From the NCBI RefSeq assembly GCF_900089775.1, contig NZ_FLOB01000012.1:42637-106636 (forward strand): DNA of 64,000 nucleotides. Direction: 5' to 3'. Of the stretch, positions 8,861-17,245 are shown piece after piece (position 1 is the first letter of the stretch; the number at the start of each line of letters is the position of its first letter). Source of the DNA: Marinomonas spartinae. Its GTDB lineage: Bacteria; Pseudomonadota; Gammaproteobacteria; Pseudomonadales; Marinomonadaceae. Below the pieces are notes generated by a model. The model saw only the letters and a program-made list of their open reading frames with translations. It was not told where the DNA came from and did not search any database. The position numbers and the translations under genes were made by a program.

Positions 8861-9364
8861 ATGTCCAGCCCATCCCTACGTAAGCCAGGCGAAGTAGTTT
8901 TTTCTTTGCTATTGGTTGTATTTAGTCTTTTTGTCTTTTGGCAGGCTTACAAAATCGCAGGCTTCTCCTCCATGAGCTCTGCTGGGGCATTCCCTATGGC
9001 CGCGTCTTTCGCGATGCTGTTGTCTTCTTGTTTTATTTTTGTGAAGACGCTAAGAACCCCTAAAGCGCAAGGGATGCGCTTTTTTTATCACTGCTTACCA
9101 CCCGTTGTTGCCTTTATTATGGCCATTATCCTGATATACGCCGTTTTACTGAATAGTGTCGGCTTTACCTTAACCAGTTTTGCTTTTCTGTTTATTTGTA
9201 TACAAACGTTGCATCGACGGAGCCCTTTCTACACCTTTGCTCTGTCTCTTATTACGCTCATCGTGGTGTATATTGTATTCCGACTGATTTTCCAAGTCGT
9301 TCTTCCCGAAGGTATTGTCCCAGAAGATCGAGTCATCGCTGTCATCAAGTCACTGTGGAGCTAA
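8861..9364 (+). CDS. tctB: Tripartite tricarboxylate transporter small membrane subunit
   Basis: The 167-residue inner-membrane subunit pairs with TctA. Four hydrophobic segments are visible: VVFSLLLVVFSLFVFWQAY, a second around residues 40-62, VVAFIMAIILIYAVLL, and a C-terminal pair around FALSLITLIVVYIVFRLIF. GGAG lies about 9 nt before the ATG. Its stop overlaps the ribosome-binding region of tctA 7 nt downstream, consistent with coupled translation. The divergent sequence typical of TctB makes family assignment rest partly on position between tctC and tctA. Confidence 0.9.
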   Translation: MSSPSLRKPGEVVFSLLLVVFSLFVFWQAYKIAGFSSMSSAGAFPMAASFAMLLSSCFIFVKTLRTPKAQGMRFFYHCLPPVVAFIMAIILIYAVLLNSVGFTLTSFAFLFICIQTLHRRSPFYTFALSLITLIVVYIVFRLIFQVVLPEGIVPEDRVIAVIKSLWS

Positions 9365-9371
9365 TTACACA

Positions 9372-10886
9372 ATGGATGCTTTAAGCTATTTCGCTACCTC
9401 ATGGGTATCGCCTGAATTATTTGGACTCACAGCATTAGGGACATTTTTAGGGATTTATATTGGTGCCATTCCAGGTCTTTCTGTGACCATGGCTGTCTCC
9501 ATTCTTATCTCTTTTACCTTTTCATGGGACGTGAATAATGCCCTTTGCCTAATGGTCGGTGTGTATATGGGGGGCGTGTACGGCGGTTCCCGAACGGCTA
9601 TTTTGCTGAATATTCCAGGCGCCCCTTCCGCTATTGCAACCGCACTGGATGGCTACCCGCTTGCTCAAAAAGGTCTGGCTGGTGAAGCCATAGGTCTATC
9701 GACTGTCATGTCAGTTATCGGTGGCTTTGTTGGCATCATTGTGCTTGCCCTTGCTGCACCAACGGTCAGTAAGTTTGCCATCACCTTCCAACCTCGGGAT
9801 TATATGATGCTGGGCATTCTCGGGATCACTTTGGTTGGCTCATTATCTGGTGGCAGTTTAGCCAAGGGAATTTTTGCTGGTGCACTTGGCCTGTTGGTCG
9901 GTACTGTTGGCCTTGATCCGATGACCGCACAAGAGCGTTTTACTTTTGGTGATGTGAACCTCTGGAATGGCATCAATCCTGTGGCGGTGATGATCGGCAT
10001 GTTTGGTGTAGGCGAAGCACTGCATCAACTGCACTATATGGACAAGACAGTGGTCAAACAAAAAATTAACCGTATCCTGCCAAAATTATCAGACCTTAAA
10101 AAGTACTTACCTTTGAGCTTACAAAGCTCTCTGTTAGGGGTCATTATTGGTGCTTTGCCTGGCACTGGCGGTGATATTGCCGCATTAATGGCCTATGACC
10201 ATGCAAAACGCATTACTAAAAACCCCAAAGTGCCCTTTGGGGAAGGAGCAAAAGAGGGATTAATCGCGCCGGAATCGGCAAACAACGCCGCCGTCGGCGG
10301 GGCCTATATTCCCATGCTGACATTAGGTATCCCAGGAGATGCCGTAACAGCGGTCTTTATCGGCGCCCTATTTATCCACGGTTTAAACCCTGGCCCATTA
10401 TTGTTGACTGAACAGCCCCATATGTTTTGGTTCACCGTGGGCAATTTAACCCTATCGAATATATTTGTACTGATCTTTGGCCTAACAGGCATTAAGATTT
10501 TTTCTAAGATTGTCGAGTGCCCGAAAGGTATTTTAATTCCGATTATTTTCTTACTGTCGATCGTTGGGTCTTACGCCATCAACAACTCGATTGTCGATAT
10601 CTGGTGGATGCTGGCCTTCGGTATATTAGGCTACTTTATGCGCCTTTACCGTTTCCCTGTAGGCCCAGTGATTCTAGGGGTGATTTTGAGTTCACTAACC
10701 GATCAAAACTGGCGGCGCGCCATCTTAAGTGAGCGTGGAGATTTGGGCCCATTCTTTGCTCATATTTTCACAAGCCCATTGTCTACCGTTCTTTTCTTAG
10801 CCATTGTGTGGATTTTCTTCACGCAAACGCCGATTTGGACAAAAATGCTCAAGCCAAGGTTATTTCGTAAAAAATCATCAACCTGA
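9372..10886 (+). CDS. tctA: Tripartite tricarboxylate transporter large membrane subunit
   Basis: The 504-residue translocation subunit has about 11-12 predicted transmembrane helices. Family signatures are GIYIGAIPGLSVTMAVSI near residue 30, YMGGVYGGSRTAILLNIPGAP near 75, and the repeat-like ALPGTGGDIAALMAYDHAKR near 265. The ATG at 9372 (MDALSYFATSW) starts 7 nt after tctB; an upstream in-frame start at 9315 would overlap tctB and is less likely. It ends the tctCBA operon, followed by the inverted repeat at 10901-10945. No two-component regulator of the TctDE type is adjacent. Confidence 0.95.
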   Translation: MDALSYFATSWVSPELFGLTALGTFLGIYIGAIPGLSVTMAVSILISFTFSWDVNNALCLMVGVYMGGVYGGSRTAILLNIPGAPSAIATALDGYPLAQKGLAGEAIGLSTVMSVIGGFVGIIVLALAAPTVSKFAITFQPRDYMMLGILGITLVGSLSGGSLAKGIFAGALGLLVGTVGLDPMTAQERFTFGDVNLWNGINPVAVMIGMFGVGEALHQLHYMDKTVVKQKINRILPKLSDLKKYLPLSLQSSLLGVIIGALPGTGGDIAALMAYDHAKRITKNPKVPFGEGAKEGLIAPESANNAAVGGAYIPMLTLGIPGDAVTAVFIGALFIHGLNPGPLLLTEQPHMFWFTVGNLTLSNIFVLIFGLTGIKIFSKIVECPKGILIPIIFLLSIVGSYAINNSIVDIWWMLAFGILGYFMRLYRFPVGPVILGVILSSLTDQNWRRAILSERGDLGPFFAHIFTSPLSTVLFLAIVWIFFTQTPIWTKMLKPRLFRKKSST

Positions 10887-10900
10887 TTATCGGCTATTTG

Positions 10901-10945
10901 GACGTACCTGCACTTATATTCAGAACCACTAGTGCACGGTACGTC
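10901..10945. terminator. Inverted repeat between convergent tctA and aroQ
   Basis: GACGTACC-TGCACT at 10901-10914 pairs with AGTGCACGGTACGTC at 10931-10945, with a single bulged base. It lies in the 94-bp gap between two convergent genes, so it could stop transcription from both sides. There is no strong T-tract, so intrinsic termination is uncertain. Confidence 0.55.
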
Positions 10946-10980
10946 TCTTCTAATCATTCGCAGTTTAAACAAACCAAGCC

Positions 10981-11436
10981 TCAGGCTTGCTTCATCTTAT
11001 GAACCAGCCCTTGGATACCCAAAACATACCCCTGCACACCCATACCAACGACAATGCCTGCTGCCACGGAAGAAATATAAGAATGATGACGAAATGCTTC
11101 CCGTGCATGCACATTGGATATATGCACTTCAATCACAGGTACCTCTGCGCCTTTGATCGCATCATGTAAGGCAATAGAAGTATGAGTATAAGCACCAGGG
11201 TTAAACACGACGCCTAGCATCTCGCCTTCTTTAATACGTCGTCCCGCCTCATGAATATAGTCAATCAAAATCCCTTCATGGTTCGATTGACGAAAATCGA
11301 TGTCATGACCTAATGCGCTCGCCGCATCTCGACACATGACTTCCACATCAGTCAAGGTTTCATAGCCATATTGCGCTGGCTCACGGCTGCCTAACAGATT
11401 CAAATTTGGTCCATTCAATACCATGATGGTCGACAT
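10981..11436 (-). CDS. aroQ: 3-dehydroquinate dehydratase, type II
   Basis: Cytosolic type II dehydroquinase, interconverting 3-dehydroquinate and 3-dehydroshikimate. Its 150-residue length fits the dodecameric family. Visible blocks are GPNLNLLGSREPAQYGYETL (active-site Tyr near residue 24), FNPGAYTHTSIALHDAI and EVHISNVHAREAFRHHSYIS. GGGAG sits 8 nt before the ATG at 11436. It lies downstream of an AEC permease and an aroE-like gene on the same strand. This trio, without other aro genes, suggests catabolism of quinate or shikimate rather than housekeeping synthesis. That is inference, since housekeeping AroQ looks the same. Confidence 0.94.
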   Translation of the reverse strand: MSTIMVLNGPNLNLLGSREPAQYGYETLTDVEVMCRDAASALGHDIDFRQSNHEGILIDYIHEAGRRIKEGEMLGVVFNPGAYTHTSIALHDAIKGAEVPVIEVHISNVHAREAFRHHSYISSVAAGIVVGMGVQGYVLGIQGLVHKMKQA

Positions 11437-11455
11437 CGCTGTTACTCCCGATAAA

Positions 11456-12388
11456 TTAAACAAAATAACGTAAGATAATACTTAATGTGAAAAAGGAAGC
11501 CACCGTCGTGATCAATAAAGTACTGGCGCAAAAACTACGCTCACCGTATTTGTCGCCAATAATAGGATAAATGCTAAACATAGGGACGGCTGAAAATACA
11601 ATCACGGCGGCTTTCAATTCGCTCGGTAAGTTCGGGGTCAGTGACAGCAACATCATCACCACCAATGGAAAAAAGATCAATTTCCCCGTTGCCACCAAGG
11701 TAATTTGCTTAAGACTCCCCTTGATCGATACCCCAACTAAAGAACCGCCAATCACAATCAACGCCACAGGCGCAGAAGCAAGCGCCAGCATATCTAGCCC
11801 TCGAGACAAAAATACCGGCAAAGAAAAGCCAATCGATGAACCAATCAGTCCGGCACACACCGATAAGATAATCGGATTCGATATTACCCGTTTAAGTATG
11901 GGGAACACGACACGATCACCGCCCGCACTATTTTTACCATACATCGCTTCAACAAAAATCAGCCCCAATGGCATCAAGATAATGTTTTCCACCATAATGC
12001 TCATGGCAAAGGCTTGTGTCGGCGGATGATGAAAAAATTGCAATAATACAGGAAAGCCAATAAAGGCACTGTTTGGCATGGTCGCTCCCAGTCCTCTTAC
12101 TCCAGATGCGACCCAGTTGTCCTTAAAAAACCAACGACAGACAAAAACAGTCGTGGTTAGCGTGATCAAACCACTCCCTGCGTACACTGCCATATAACTA
12201 ATATTAATGGACTTCGCCAGATCCATATTTAATAGCTTAGTAAACACTAACGCCGGTAATGCCAAGTACAAAACAAAGCGACTCAAGCCGGGCAGCGACA
12301 TAGCGGGCAATAGTTCAAAGCGCACCACAAGATAGCCAAGCAAGATCAAAAAGAAAATTGGCGCAGTAATGTTTAACACAGCATCCAT
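11456..12388 (-). CDS. AEC (auxin efflux carrier) family permease
   Basis: An inner-membrane transporter of the AEC family with about ten predicted helices over 310 residues, starting MDAVLNITAPIFFLILLGYL. Conserved features include LYLALPALVFTKLL, GATMPNSAFIGFPVLLQF (the crossover Asn-Ser-Phe-Gly-Pro type motif) and the C-terminal YGERSFCASTLLITT. I chose the second ATG (12388) because AAGGA is 9 nt upstream of it but directly abuts the first. It lies 19 bp upstream of aroQ and about 100 bp downstream of aroE. Bacterial AEC members move dicarboxylates and similar acids; here a shikimate-pathway acid is a guess. Confidence 0.86.
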   Translation of the reverse strand: MDAVLNITAPIFFLILLGYLVVRFELLPAMSLPGLSRFVLYLALPALVFTKLLNMDLAKSINISYMAVYAGSGLITLTTTVFVCRWFFKDNWVASGVRGLGATMPNSAFIGFPVLLQFFHHPPTQAFAMSIMVENIILMPLGLIFVEAMYGKNSAGGDRVVFPILKRVISNPIILSVCAGLIGSSIGFSLPVFLSRGLDMLALASAPVALIVIGGSLVGVSIKGSLKQITLVATGKLIFFPLVVMMLLSLTPNLPSELKAAVIVFSAVPMFSIYPIIGDKYGERSFCASTLLITTVASFFTLSIILRYFV

Positions 12389-12497
12389 AGTCCACATTCC
12401 TTATAGGCAGGTGGCACAATCATAAAGGCAAGCATAATAACCAATTCCTCACCTGCTTGATAAGAAGGCGGTGATGATGGCCTGATTGTTAGGCTAT

Positions 12498-13352
12498 TTA
12501 AATTAACTCGCTGGTAACATTGAAGGTTTCTCTAAACTGATGCCATACGGGCATCACATCTGTCACCTTTATACCAGTGAAGATTTCAAATGCATCAATT
12601 CCTTGATAAAAAAACAAATCAAAACCCGAGACGATCTCTAACCCATTACGATGAGCTTCGACTAAAAACGCGGTATCCATTGGAGTGTAAACGGCATCAA
12701 ACGCCCACTTCTGCCCACCAATAAACTTAGCCTCAAGCGGTAAGCCTGGAGTCTTATGGTGGCCAACTGGCGTACAGTTCACCAAGCCATCCACTTGCGC
12801 TGCAGCAGCAGGAACGTCCTCTGTAGCAACATAACGAGCTTGATAACCAGCCTCATTAAGCGCCTTTACCAAGGAGCGAGCACTTTCTTCACTTAAATCG
12901 GTCACCAGCAACTCTGTGGCCCCCACATCAAACAAGGCAAAGCCAATTGCTCGCCCAACGCCTCCTGCGCCAATCATCAATACTTGACCTGCAGGCAGCG
13001 CTCCTAAACGTCCTTTATAACCGCGAATAAACCCAGTGTAATCGGTATTAAAAGCACATACCCTGCCACCTTTTAGTAATAGCGTGTTGCTCGCGCCCAC
13101 TTTTCTTACCGCTTCATTGACTTCGTCGGCACTGTCGATGGCAATTTGCTTGTAAGGAAAAGTCACATTGGTTCCGACAAAGCCCTTCGCTTGAATTTCA
13201 GCCAGTTTTGCCCGAAAAGATTCTGCGGTACTGTCTTCTGGCACCTGTAATTGATAATCAACCGGTAGCTGGTGCAATTCCCCCAGCATCATGTGTAAAG
13301 AGGGAGCACGAGAGGCCGCAATAGCTTGCCCAATGAGAGCTAGATTTATCAT
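12498..13352 (-). CDS. aroE: Shikimate/quinate dehydrogenase family enzyme
   Basis: NAD(P)-dependent reduction of 3-dehydroshikimate, or oxidation of shikimate or quinate. Over 284 residues I see NVTFPYKQIAID with the catalytic Lys, NTDYTGFIRGY with the catalytic Asp, GAGGVGRAIGFAL as the dinucleotide loop, and NCTPVGHH. The N-terminal substrate loop reads GQAIAASRAPSLH instead of the usual HSxSPxxHN pattern, so it is probably a YdiB/quinate-type paralogue rather than biosynthetic AroE. It is divergent from a LysR gene at 13593, its likely regulator, and upstream of AEC and aroQ. The gene symbol is used for the family. Confidence 0.82.
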   Translation of the reverse strand: MINLALIGQAIAASRAPSLHMMLGELHQLPVDYQLQVPEDSTAESFRAKLAEIQAKGFVGTNVTFPYKQIAIDSADEVNEAVRKVGASNTLLLKGGRVCAFNTDYTGFIRGYKGRLGALPAGQVLMIGAGGVGRAIGFALFDVGATELLVTDLSEESARSLVKALNEAGYQARYVATEDVPAAAAQVDGLVNCTPVGHHKTPGLPLEAKFIGGQKWAFDAVYTPMDTAFLVEAHRNGLEIVSGFDLFFYQGIDAFEIFTGIKVTDVMPVWHQFRETFNVTSELI

Positions 13353-13549
13353 ATACCTACCTTAATAAAGCGATTCTACAAAGAGAAAGAGAGTCGTTCT
13401 CTGACCATCCATAATAATAGTAAAATCATATACTAAGCAGCACTTGAGAATCCTAAAAATTTCGCAATAGATGAGAATAAAAAGCTTATCGGCAAAATTC
13501 CGACATAGTGTAAGGCTATTGATCTTTGTGTATCTTTGCTATTCATTTT

Positions 13550-13568
13550 TGATATAGTAATTATATCA
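13550..13568. promoter_or_regulatory. Palindrome in the aroE-LysR divergent region
   Basis: TGATATA and TATATCA form perfect 7-bp arms around a 5-bp centre, ending 24 bp before the LysR start. This suits a LysR-type autoregulatory box or a promoter -10 area (TATAGT is included). The 12-bp string TTTTGATATAGT recurs at 29124-29135 in the region upstream of ligJ, which might reflect a common regulator or only a shared -10 element. Confidence 0.4.
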
Positions 13569-13592
13569 GTCCTTATAGCATGCGATGAAAGA

Positions 13593-14810
13593 ATGGAAAT
13601 GCCTATCCCAAATTTACGACACCTGCGTGTCTTCCTGGCGGTGACCGAGTACAAAAGCATCACCCGTGCCTCTGATTACATTTTTTTATCCCAACCTGCG
13701 ATAACCCAAGCCATCGCGAAACTCGAGAGTCAACTGGGGGCCGCGTTATTCGAGCGTCACTCTGATGGCATGTATCCGACTGATTGTGGCAAAGTTTGGA
13801 ACGACCGAGTATCAAGAGCCGTGGATCACATACTCATAGCTTTGATTGATATCGCAAAAGAAAACAATATCAAAGAAGCCGATCCAAAGCACATGCTGGC
13901 GCTAATAAGCACGACTCAACTAAAAGCACTGGTTGCCGTTTGCGAAGCGCAAAACTTTAGTATTGCCAGCCGTAACCTAGGGGTCTCTCAATCTTCCGTG
14001 CACCGGGCCGCACGAGATTTAGAGCGATTGCTAACGGTTATTTTATTTGAGAGAAACAGCCTAGGCATCCATGCCACTCGAGCGGCACGCCATTTATCTA
14101 AAGCGAGCAAACTGGCGTTCAGTGAATTACGTCAAGGTATATATGAAATCAACACCATACAATGCCGAGATGTTAGCACCATTGCCGTTGGTAGTATGCC
14201 ATTAGCGAGAACTACCATCTTGCCAAAGTCCATTTTGCGTTTTAATGAGCGCCACCCAGATGTGAACGTCAACATTACCGAAGGCCCCTATTACGACTTA
14301 CTGCACCATCTTCGTCAGGGAGACATCGATATGATTTTGGGGGCGCTACGTTACCCGCTTCCTGCTGACGATGTGGTTCAAGAGGAACTATGGTCACCTC
14401 CCCTGTCCATTATTGCCAAACACGATCATCCATTATTTGGCCGTGACAACCAAGTCACAGCCGAAGAGTTAGCACAGTATGCTTGGGTAGTACCAGCACA
14501 AGGCACACCGACAAGACAAGCGTTTGAACATATTTTTCAAGACGCTAATGTGGCCCTTCCCACTCGCTTTGTTGAGTCCAGTTCGCAGATTTTAACCCGC
14601 GAGGTACTGCTTGAAAGTGATCGATTAACACTTATTTCTGCCCATCAGATGGAGCGAGAAATCAATATTGGTTTATTAAAAATCCTGCCCTATCCACTAG
14701 AGCATACGCGCCGCCCCATTGGCCTTTGCCTTAGAAAAAACTGGCTTCCCACCACAACCCAGTCACACTTTCTAAGTATGTTGAGAGACGTGTGTGAAAC
14801 ATTTCGCTAA
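13593..14810 (+). CDS. LysR-type regulator with two tandem helix-turn-helix domains
   Basis: A transcription factor of about 405 residues, roughly 100 longer than a standard LysR protein. A first HTH (NLRHLRVFLAVTEYKSITRAS, then FLSQPAITQAIAKLESQLG) is followed near residue 108 by a second (STTQLKALVAVCEAQNFSIA, then LGVSQSSVHRAARDLERLL). A LysR substrate-binding domain follows from about 195 (VAVGSMPLARTTILPKSILRF). Start ATG 13593 or 13599 is chosen for the preceding GAAAG; the frame opens at 13536. It is divergent from aroE and lies directly before ligC, so candidate targets are the quinate/shikimate genes and the protocatechuate genes. Function is inference. Confidence 0.85.
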   Translation: MEMPIPNLRHLRVFLAVTEYKSITRASDYIFLSQPAITQAIAKLESQLGAALFERHSDGMYPTDCGKVWNDRVSRAVDHILIALIDIAKENNIKEADPKHMLALISTTQLKALVAVCEAQNFSIASRNLGVSQSSVHRAARDLERLLTVILFERNSLGIHATRAARHLSKASKLAFSELRQGIYEINTIQCRDVSTIAVGSMPLARTTILPKSILRFNERHPDVNVNITEGPYYDLLHHLRQGDIDMILGALRYPLPADDVVQEELWSPPLSIIAKHDHPLFGRDNQVTAEELAQYAWVVPAQGTPTRQAFEHIFQDANVALPTRFVESSSQILTREVLLESDRLTLISAHQMEREINIGLLKILPYPLEHTRRPIGLCLRKNWLPTTTQSHFLSMLRDVCETFR

Positions 14811-15077
14811 TATTTTCTAATAGTGTATTGCAAAAATCGAATACCTCATGCGGTTATTTGATTATCCCATCACAACGCTGGATGCTAAATTGATTGGGAT
14901 AAGTAAAAGAGACGGAGTTTTACTCTGAAATCATTGCCTGATAGCGCAAGCAAAGTCAGACAAGGCAAAAAACTAACGAAACAGCTGATCTCCAAATCGT
15001 CTCTTTTTTAATATACGGAGACCTTTACACGATCGTTTTAAATCACAATACAACGACTCGCAAGTCAGGAGTAGAAT

Positions 15078-16025
15078 ATGAGAATTTGTATCGCAGGTGC
15101 TTCCGGTGCTTTTGGCATGAAACACATGGACGCTATTGCCGCCATAGAAGGATCTGAAGTCGTTTCTGTCGTCGGTACTAAAATCGACGCCATTAAAGCC
15201 TTCGCCGAAGAACGTGGTGTCCCTCACTATACAACCGACTTAGCGGAAAGCTTAGCCAGAGAGGATGTCGACGCGGTCATTTTAGCCACACCAACCCAAT
15301 TACACGCTTCACAAACCATTCAATGTTTGGAAGCGGGCAAACACGTCATGTCCGAAATCCCTATGGCAGACAGCATTGAAGACGCTCGCAAAGTGGTTGA
15401 AGCACAGAAAAAATCTGGTCTTGTTGCCATGGCGGGACACACTCGTCGCTTTAATCCGTCTCATCAGTGGATTCGTAACAAAATCGATGCGGGCGAATTA
15501 AATGTCCAACAAATGGATGTACAAACCTATTTCTTCCGTCGTTCTAACAAAAATGCCTTAGGTAAAGAGCGCTCTTGGACTGACCATCTTTTGTGGCACC
15601 ATGCTTGTCATACTGTAGATTTATTCCAATATCAAACAGGCGAAACCGCCAGCAAAGTACAAGCATTGCAAGGCCCAATCCATCCTAAGCTTGGCATTGC
15701 CATGGACATGAGCATTGGCATGAAAGTACCTAATGGCGCCATTTGTACCCTGTCTTTATCTTTCAACAATGATGGGCCATTTGGTACCTTCTTCCGTTAT
15801 ATTTGTGATAATGGTACCTATATCGCCCGTTACGATGATCTCTTTGATGGTAATGATAATAAGATCGACCTAAGCGGCGTCGCCGTTTCCAACAACGGAA
15901 TCGAGCTGCAAGATCGTGAATTTATCTCTGCTATTGAAGAAGGCCGCGCCCCTAATGCCTGCGTCACCCAAGCCATCGAGGCCATGGAAACCCTTTATCG
16001 CCTTGAAAAATGCCTTGAAGAGTAA
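15078..16025 (+). CDS. ligC: 4-carboxy-2-hydroxymuconate-6-semialdehyde dehydrogenase
   Basis: Oxidises the hemiacetal of the protocatechuate 4,5-ring-cleavage product to 2-pyrone-4,6-dicarboxylate with NAD(P)+. The 315 residues match the length of LigC/PmdC as I know them. Characteristic stretches are GASGAFGMKHMDAI (dinucleotide loop), GHTRRFNPSHQWI, QMDVQTYFFRR, SWTDHLLWHHACHTVDLF and SLSFNNDGPFGTFFRYICDN. AGGAG lies upstream of the ATG. It belongs to the same pathway as the lig genes at 24-29 kb but is about 8 kb away on the opposite strand, next to the tandem-HTH LysR gene. A terminator follows at 16046. Confidence 0.93.
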   Translation: MRICIAGASGAFGMKHMDAIAAIEGSEVVSVVGTKIDAIKAFAEERGVPHYTTDLAESLAREDVDAVILATPTQLHASQTIQCLEAGKHVMSEIPMADSIEDARKVVEAQKKSGLVAMAGHTRRFNPSHQWIRNKIDAGELNVQQMDVQTYFFRRSNKNALGKERSWTDHLLWHHACHTVDLFQYQTGETASKVQALQGPIHPKLGIAMDMSIGMKVPNGAICTLSLSFNNDGPFGTFFRYICDNGTYIARYDDLFDGNDNKIDLSGVAVSNNGIELQDREFISAIEEGRAPNACVTQAIEAMETLYRLEKCLEE

Positions 16026-16045
16026 GGATAAAGTGCGTTTTTACA

Positions 16046-16071
16046 ACAGGGAGCCGTCGCTCCCTGTTTTC
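16046..16071 (+). terminator. Intrinsic terminator after ligC
   Basis: ACAGGGAGC (16046-16054) pairs perfectly with GCTCCCTGT (16059-16067) around a 4-nt loop, followed by TTTTC. It lies 20 bp after the ligC stop and separates ligC from the aldo/keto reductase gene. Confidence 0.85.
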
Positions 16072-16141
16072 ATTTGTATACTAAAGCGCTAGATTAAAAC
16101 CTCGTAGGTCGCGCGACTCGTCAAAAACAAAGAGGTAAAGA

Positions 16142-17131
16142 ATGTCGAAGCATCCACACTTAATGAACCCAAGCATTGGCTTAGGTTGTATGAATCTTTC
16201 CCACGGTTATGGAACATCACTACCAGAAGAAGACGGTATAAAAGCTCTGCAAGCAGCCTTTGAAATGGGTTATCGCCACTTTGATACCGCCACGCTGTAC
16301 GGTGGTGGAAAAAATGAAATGCTTGTAGGCAAAGCCTTAAAGGATCGCCGAGATGAATTTTTCCTTGCCAGCAAATGCGGTATGGCCAGTGTAGACGGTA
16401 AACGTGCTATCAATGGTCGCCCTGACGTTCTTCGCAAACAATGTGAAGAGAGCCTAAAGCGCCTACAAACTGAGCACATCGACCTATACTACCTACATCG
16501 TTTAGATCCTAATGTCCCTGTTGAAGAAAGCGTTGGCGCACTTGGTGATTTGGTTAAAGAAGGGAAGATCGGTGGCATCGGCTTATCGGAAGTGTCTGCT
16601 AAAACCATAGAAAAAGCCCATAAAGAGCACCCTCTCACGGCCGTTCAGACAGAATACTCTCTTTGGTCTCGTAACGCAGAGATTGCCGTTCTGGATACCA
16701 CGAAAGCCCTCGATATTGTTTTCGTTGCCTTTAGCCCTCTGGCTCGTGGTTACTTATGTGGCGAGCTTACCGACATCTCGCAACTGGTAGAAAACGACAT
16801 TCGCACCAAGATGCCTCGTTTCAGCCCCGAAAACTACCCAAAAAACATCGAACTATTGCAAGGTTTTCTTGCCATGGCGAAAGACATTGGCTGCACACCT
16901 GCCCAACTAGCTCTTGCGTGGACTTGCATGAAAGACGAACACATTATTCCGATTCCAGGTACCCGCTTTGCTCATCATATGCAAGATAACTTTGATGCGG
17001 GCAGCATTAATCTGGACAGTAAACAAATGCAGCAGCTTGATGAAATGATTAACCAAAATACCGTGTTTGGCCCTCGTTATAGCCCAGCCCTGCAAGCGGA
17101 TATCGATACAGAAGAATTCGCTACCCAATAA
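16142..17131 (+). CDS. Aldo/keto reductase
   Basis: A 329-residue NADPH-dependent oxidoreductase with an (alpha/beta)8 barrel. Catalytic residues are seen in HFDTATLYGGGKNEMLVGKAL (Asp and Tyr), FLASKCGM (Lys) and IDLYYLHRLDP (His). The NADP-binding C-terminal part has IPIPGTRFAHHMQDN. Closest in style to AKR13-type reductases that act on aldehydes and ketones. GAGG precedes the ATG. It follows ligC on the same strand but after a terminator, so it probably has its own promoter. Its substrate is unknown; a role in aromatic aldehyde handling is only suggested by location. Confidence 0.9.
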   Translation: MSKHPHLMNPSIGLGCMNLSHGYGTSLPEEDGIKALQAAFEMGYRHFDTATLYGGGKNEMLVGKALKDRRDEFFLASKCGMASVDGKRAINGRPDVLRKQCEESLKRLQTEHIDLYYLHRLDPNVPVEESVGALGDLVKEGKIGGIGLSEVSAKTIEKAHKEHPLTAVQTEYSLWSRNAEIAVLDTTKALDIVFVAFSPLARGYLCGELTDISQLVENDIRTKMPRFSPENYPKNIELLQGFLAMAKDIGCTPAQLALAWTCMKDEHIIPIPGTRFAHHMQDNFDAGSINLDSKQMQQLDEMINQNTVFGPRYSPALQADIDTEEFATQ

Positions 17132-17145
17132 TTACCCCTCCCTAG

Positions 17146-17240
17146 CCCTCCCCTTAAAAAGGGGAGGGAACGTTTAAGATCCTCTCCCTGCCAAAGGAGT
17201 TGACCACTACACCTCCCCCTCATCGAGAGGGAGGTGGTCA
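17146..17240. repeat. Two GC-rich inverted repeats between convergent genes
   Basis: A perfect 10-bp stem (CCCTCCCCTT at 17146-17155 against AAGGGGAGGG at 17159-17168, loop AAA) is followed by a second, longer hairpin (17201-17217 against 17229-17240, TGACCAC...CCTCCC with GGGAGGTGGTCA). They fill the 114-bp gap between the aldo/keto reductase and pycB, which converge. They may terminate both genes, but neither has a T-tract. The purine/pyrimidine-block style resembles dispersed palindromic repeats. Confidence 0.6.
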
Positions 17241-17245
17241 GTGGA

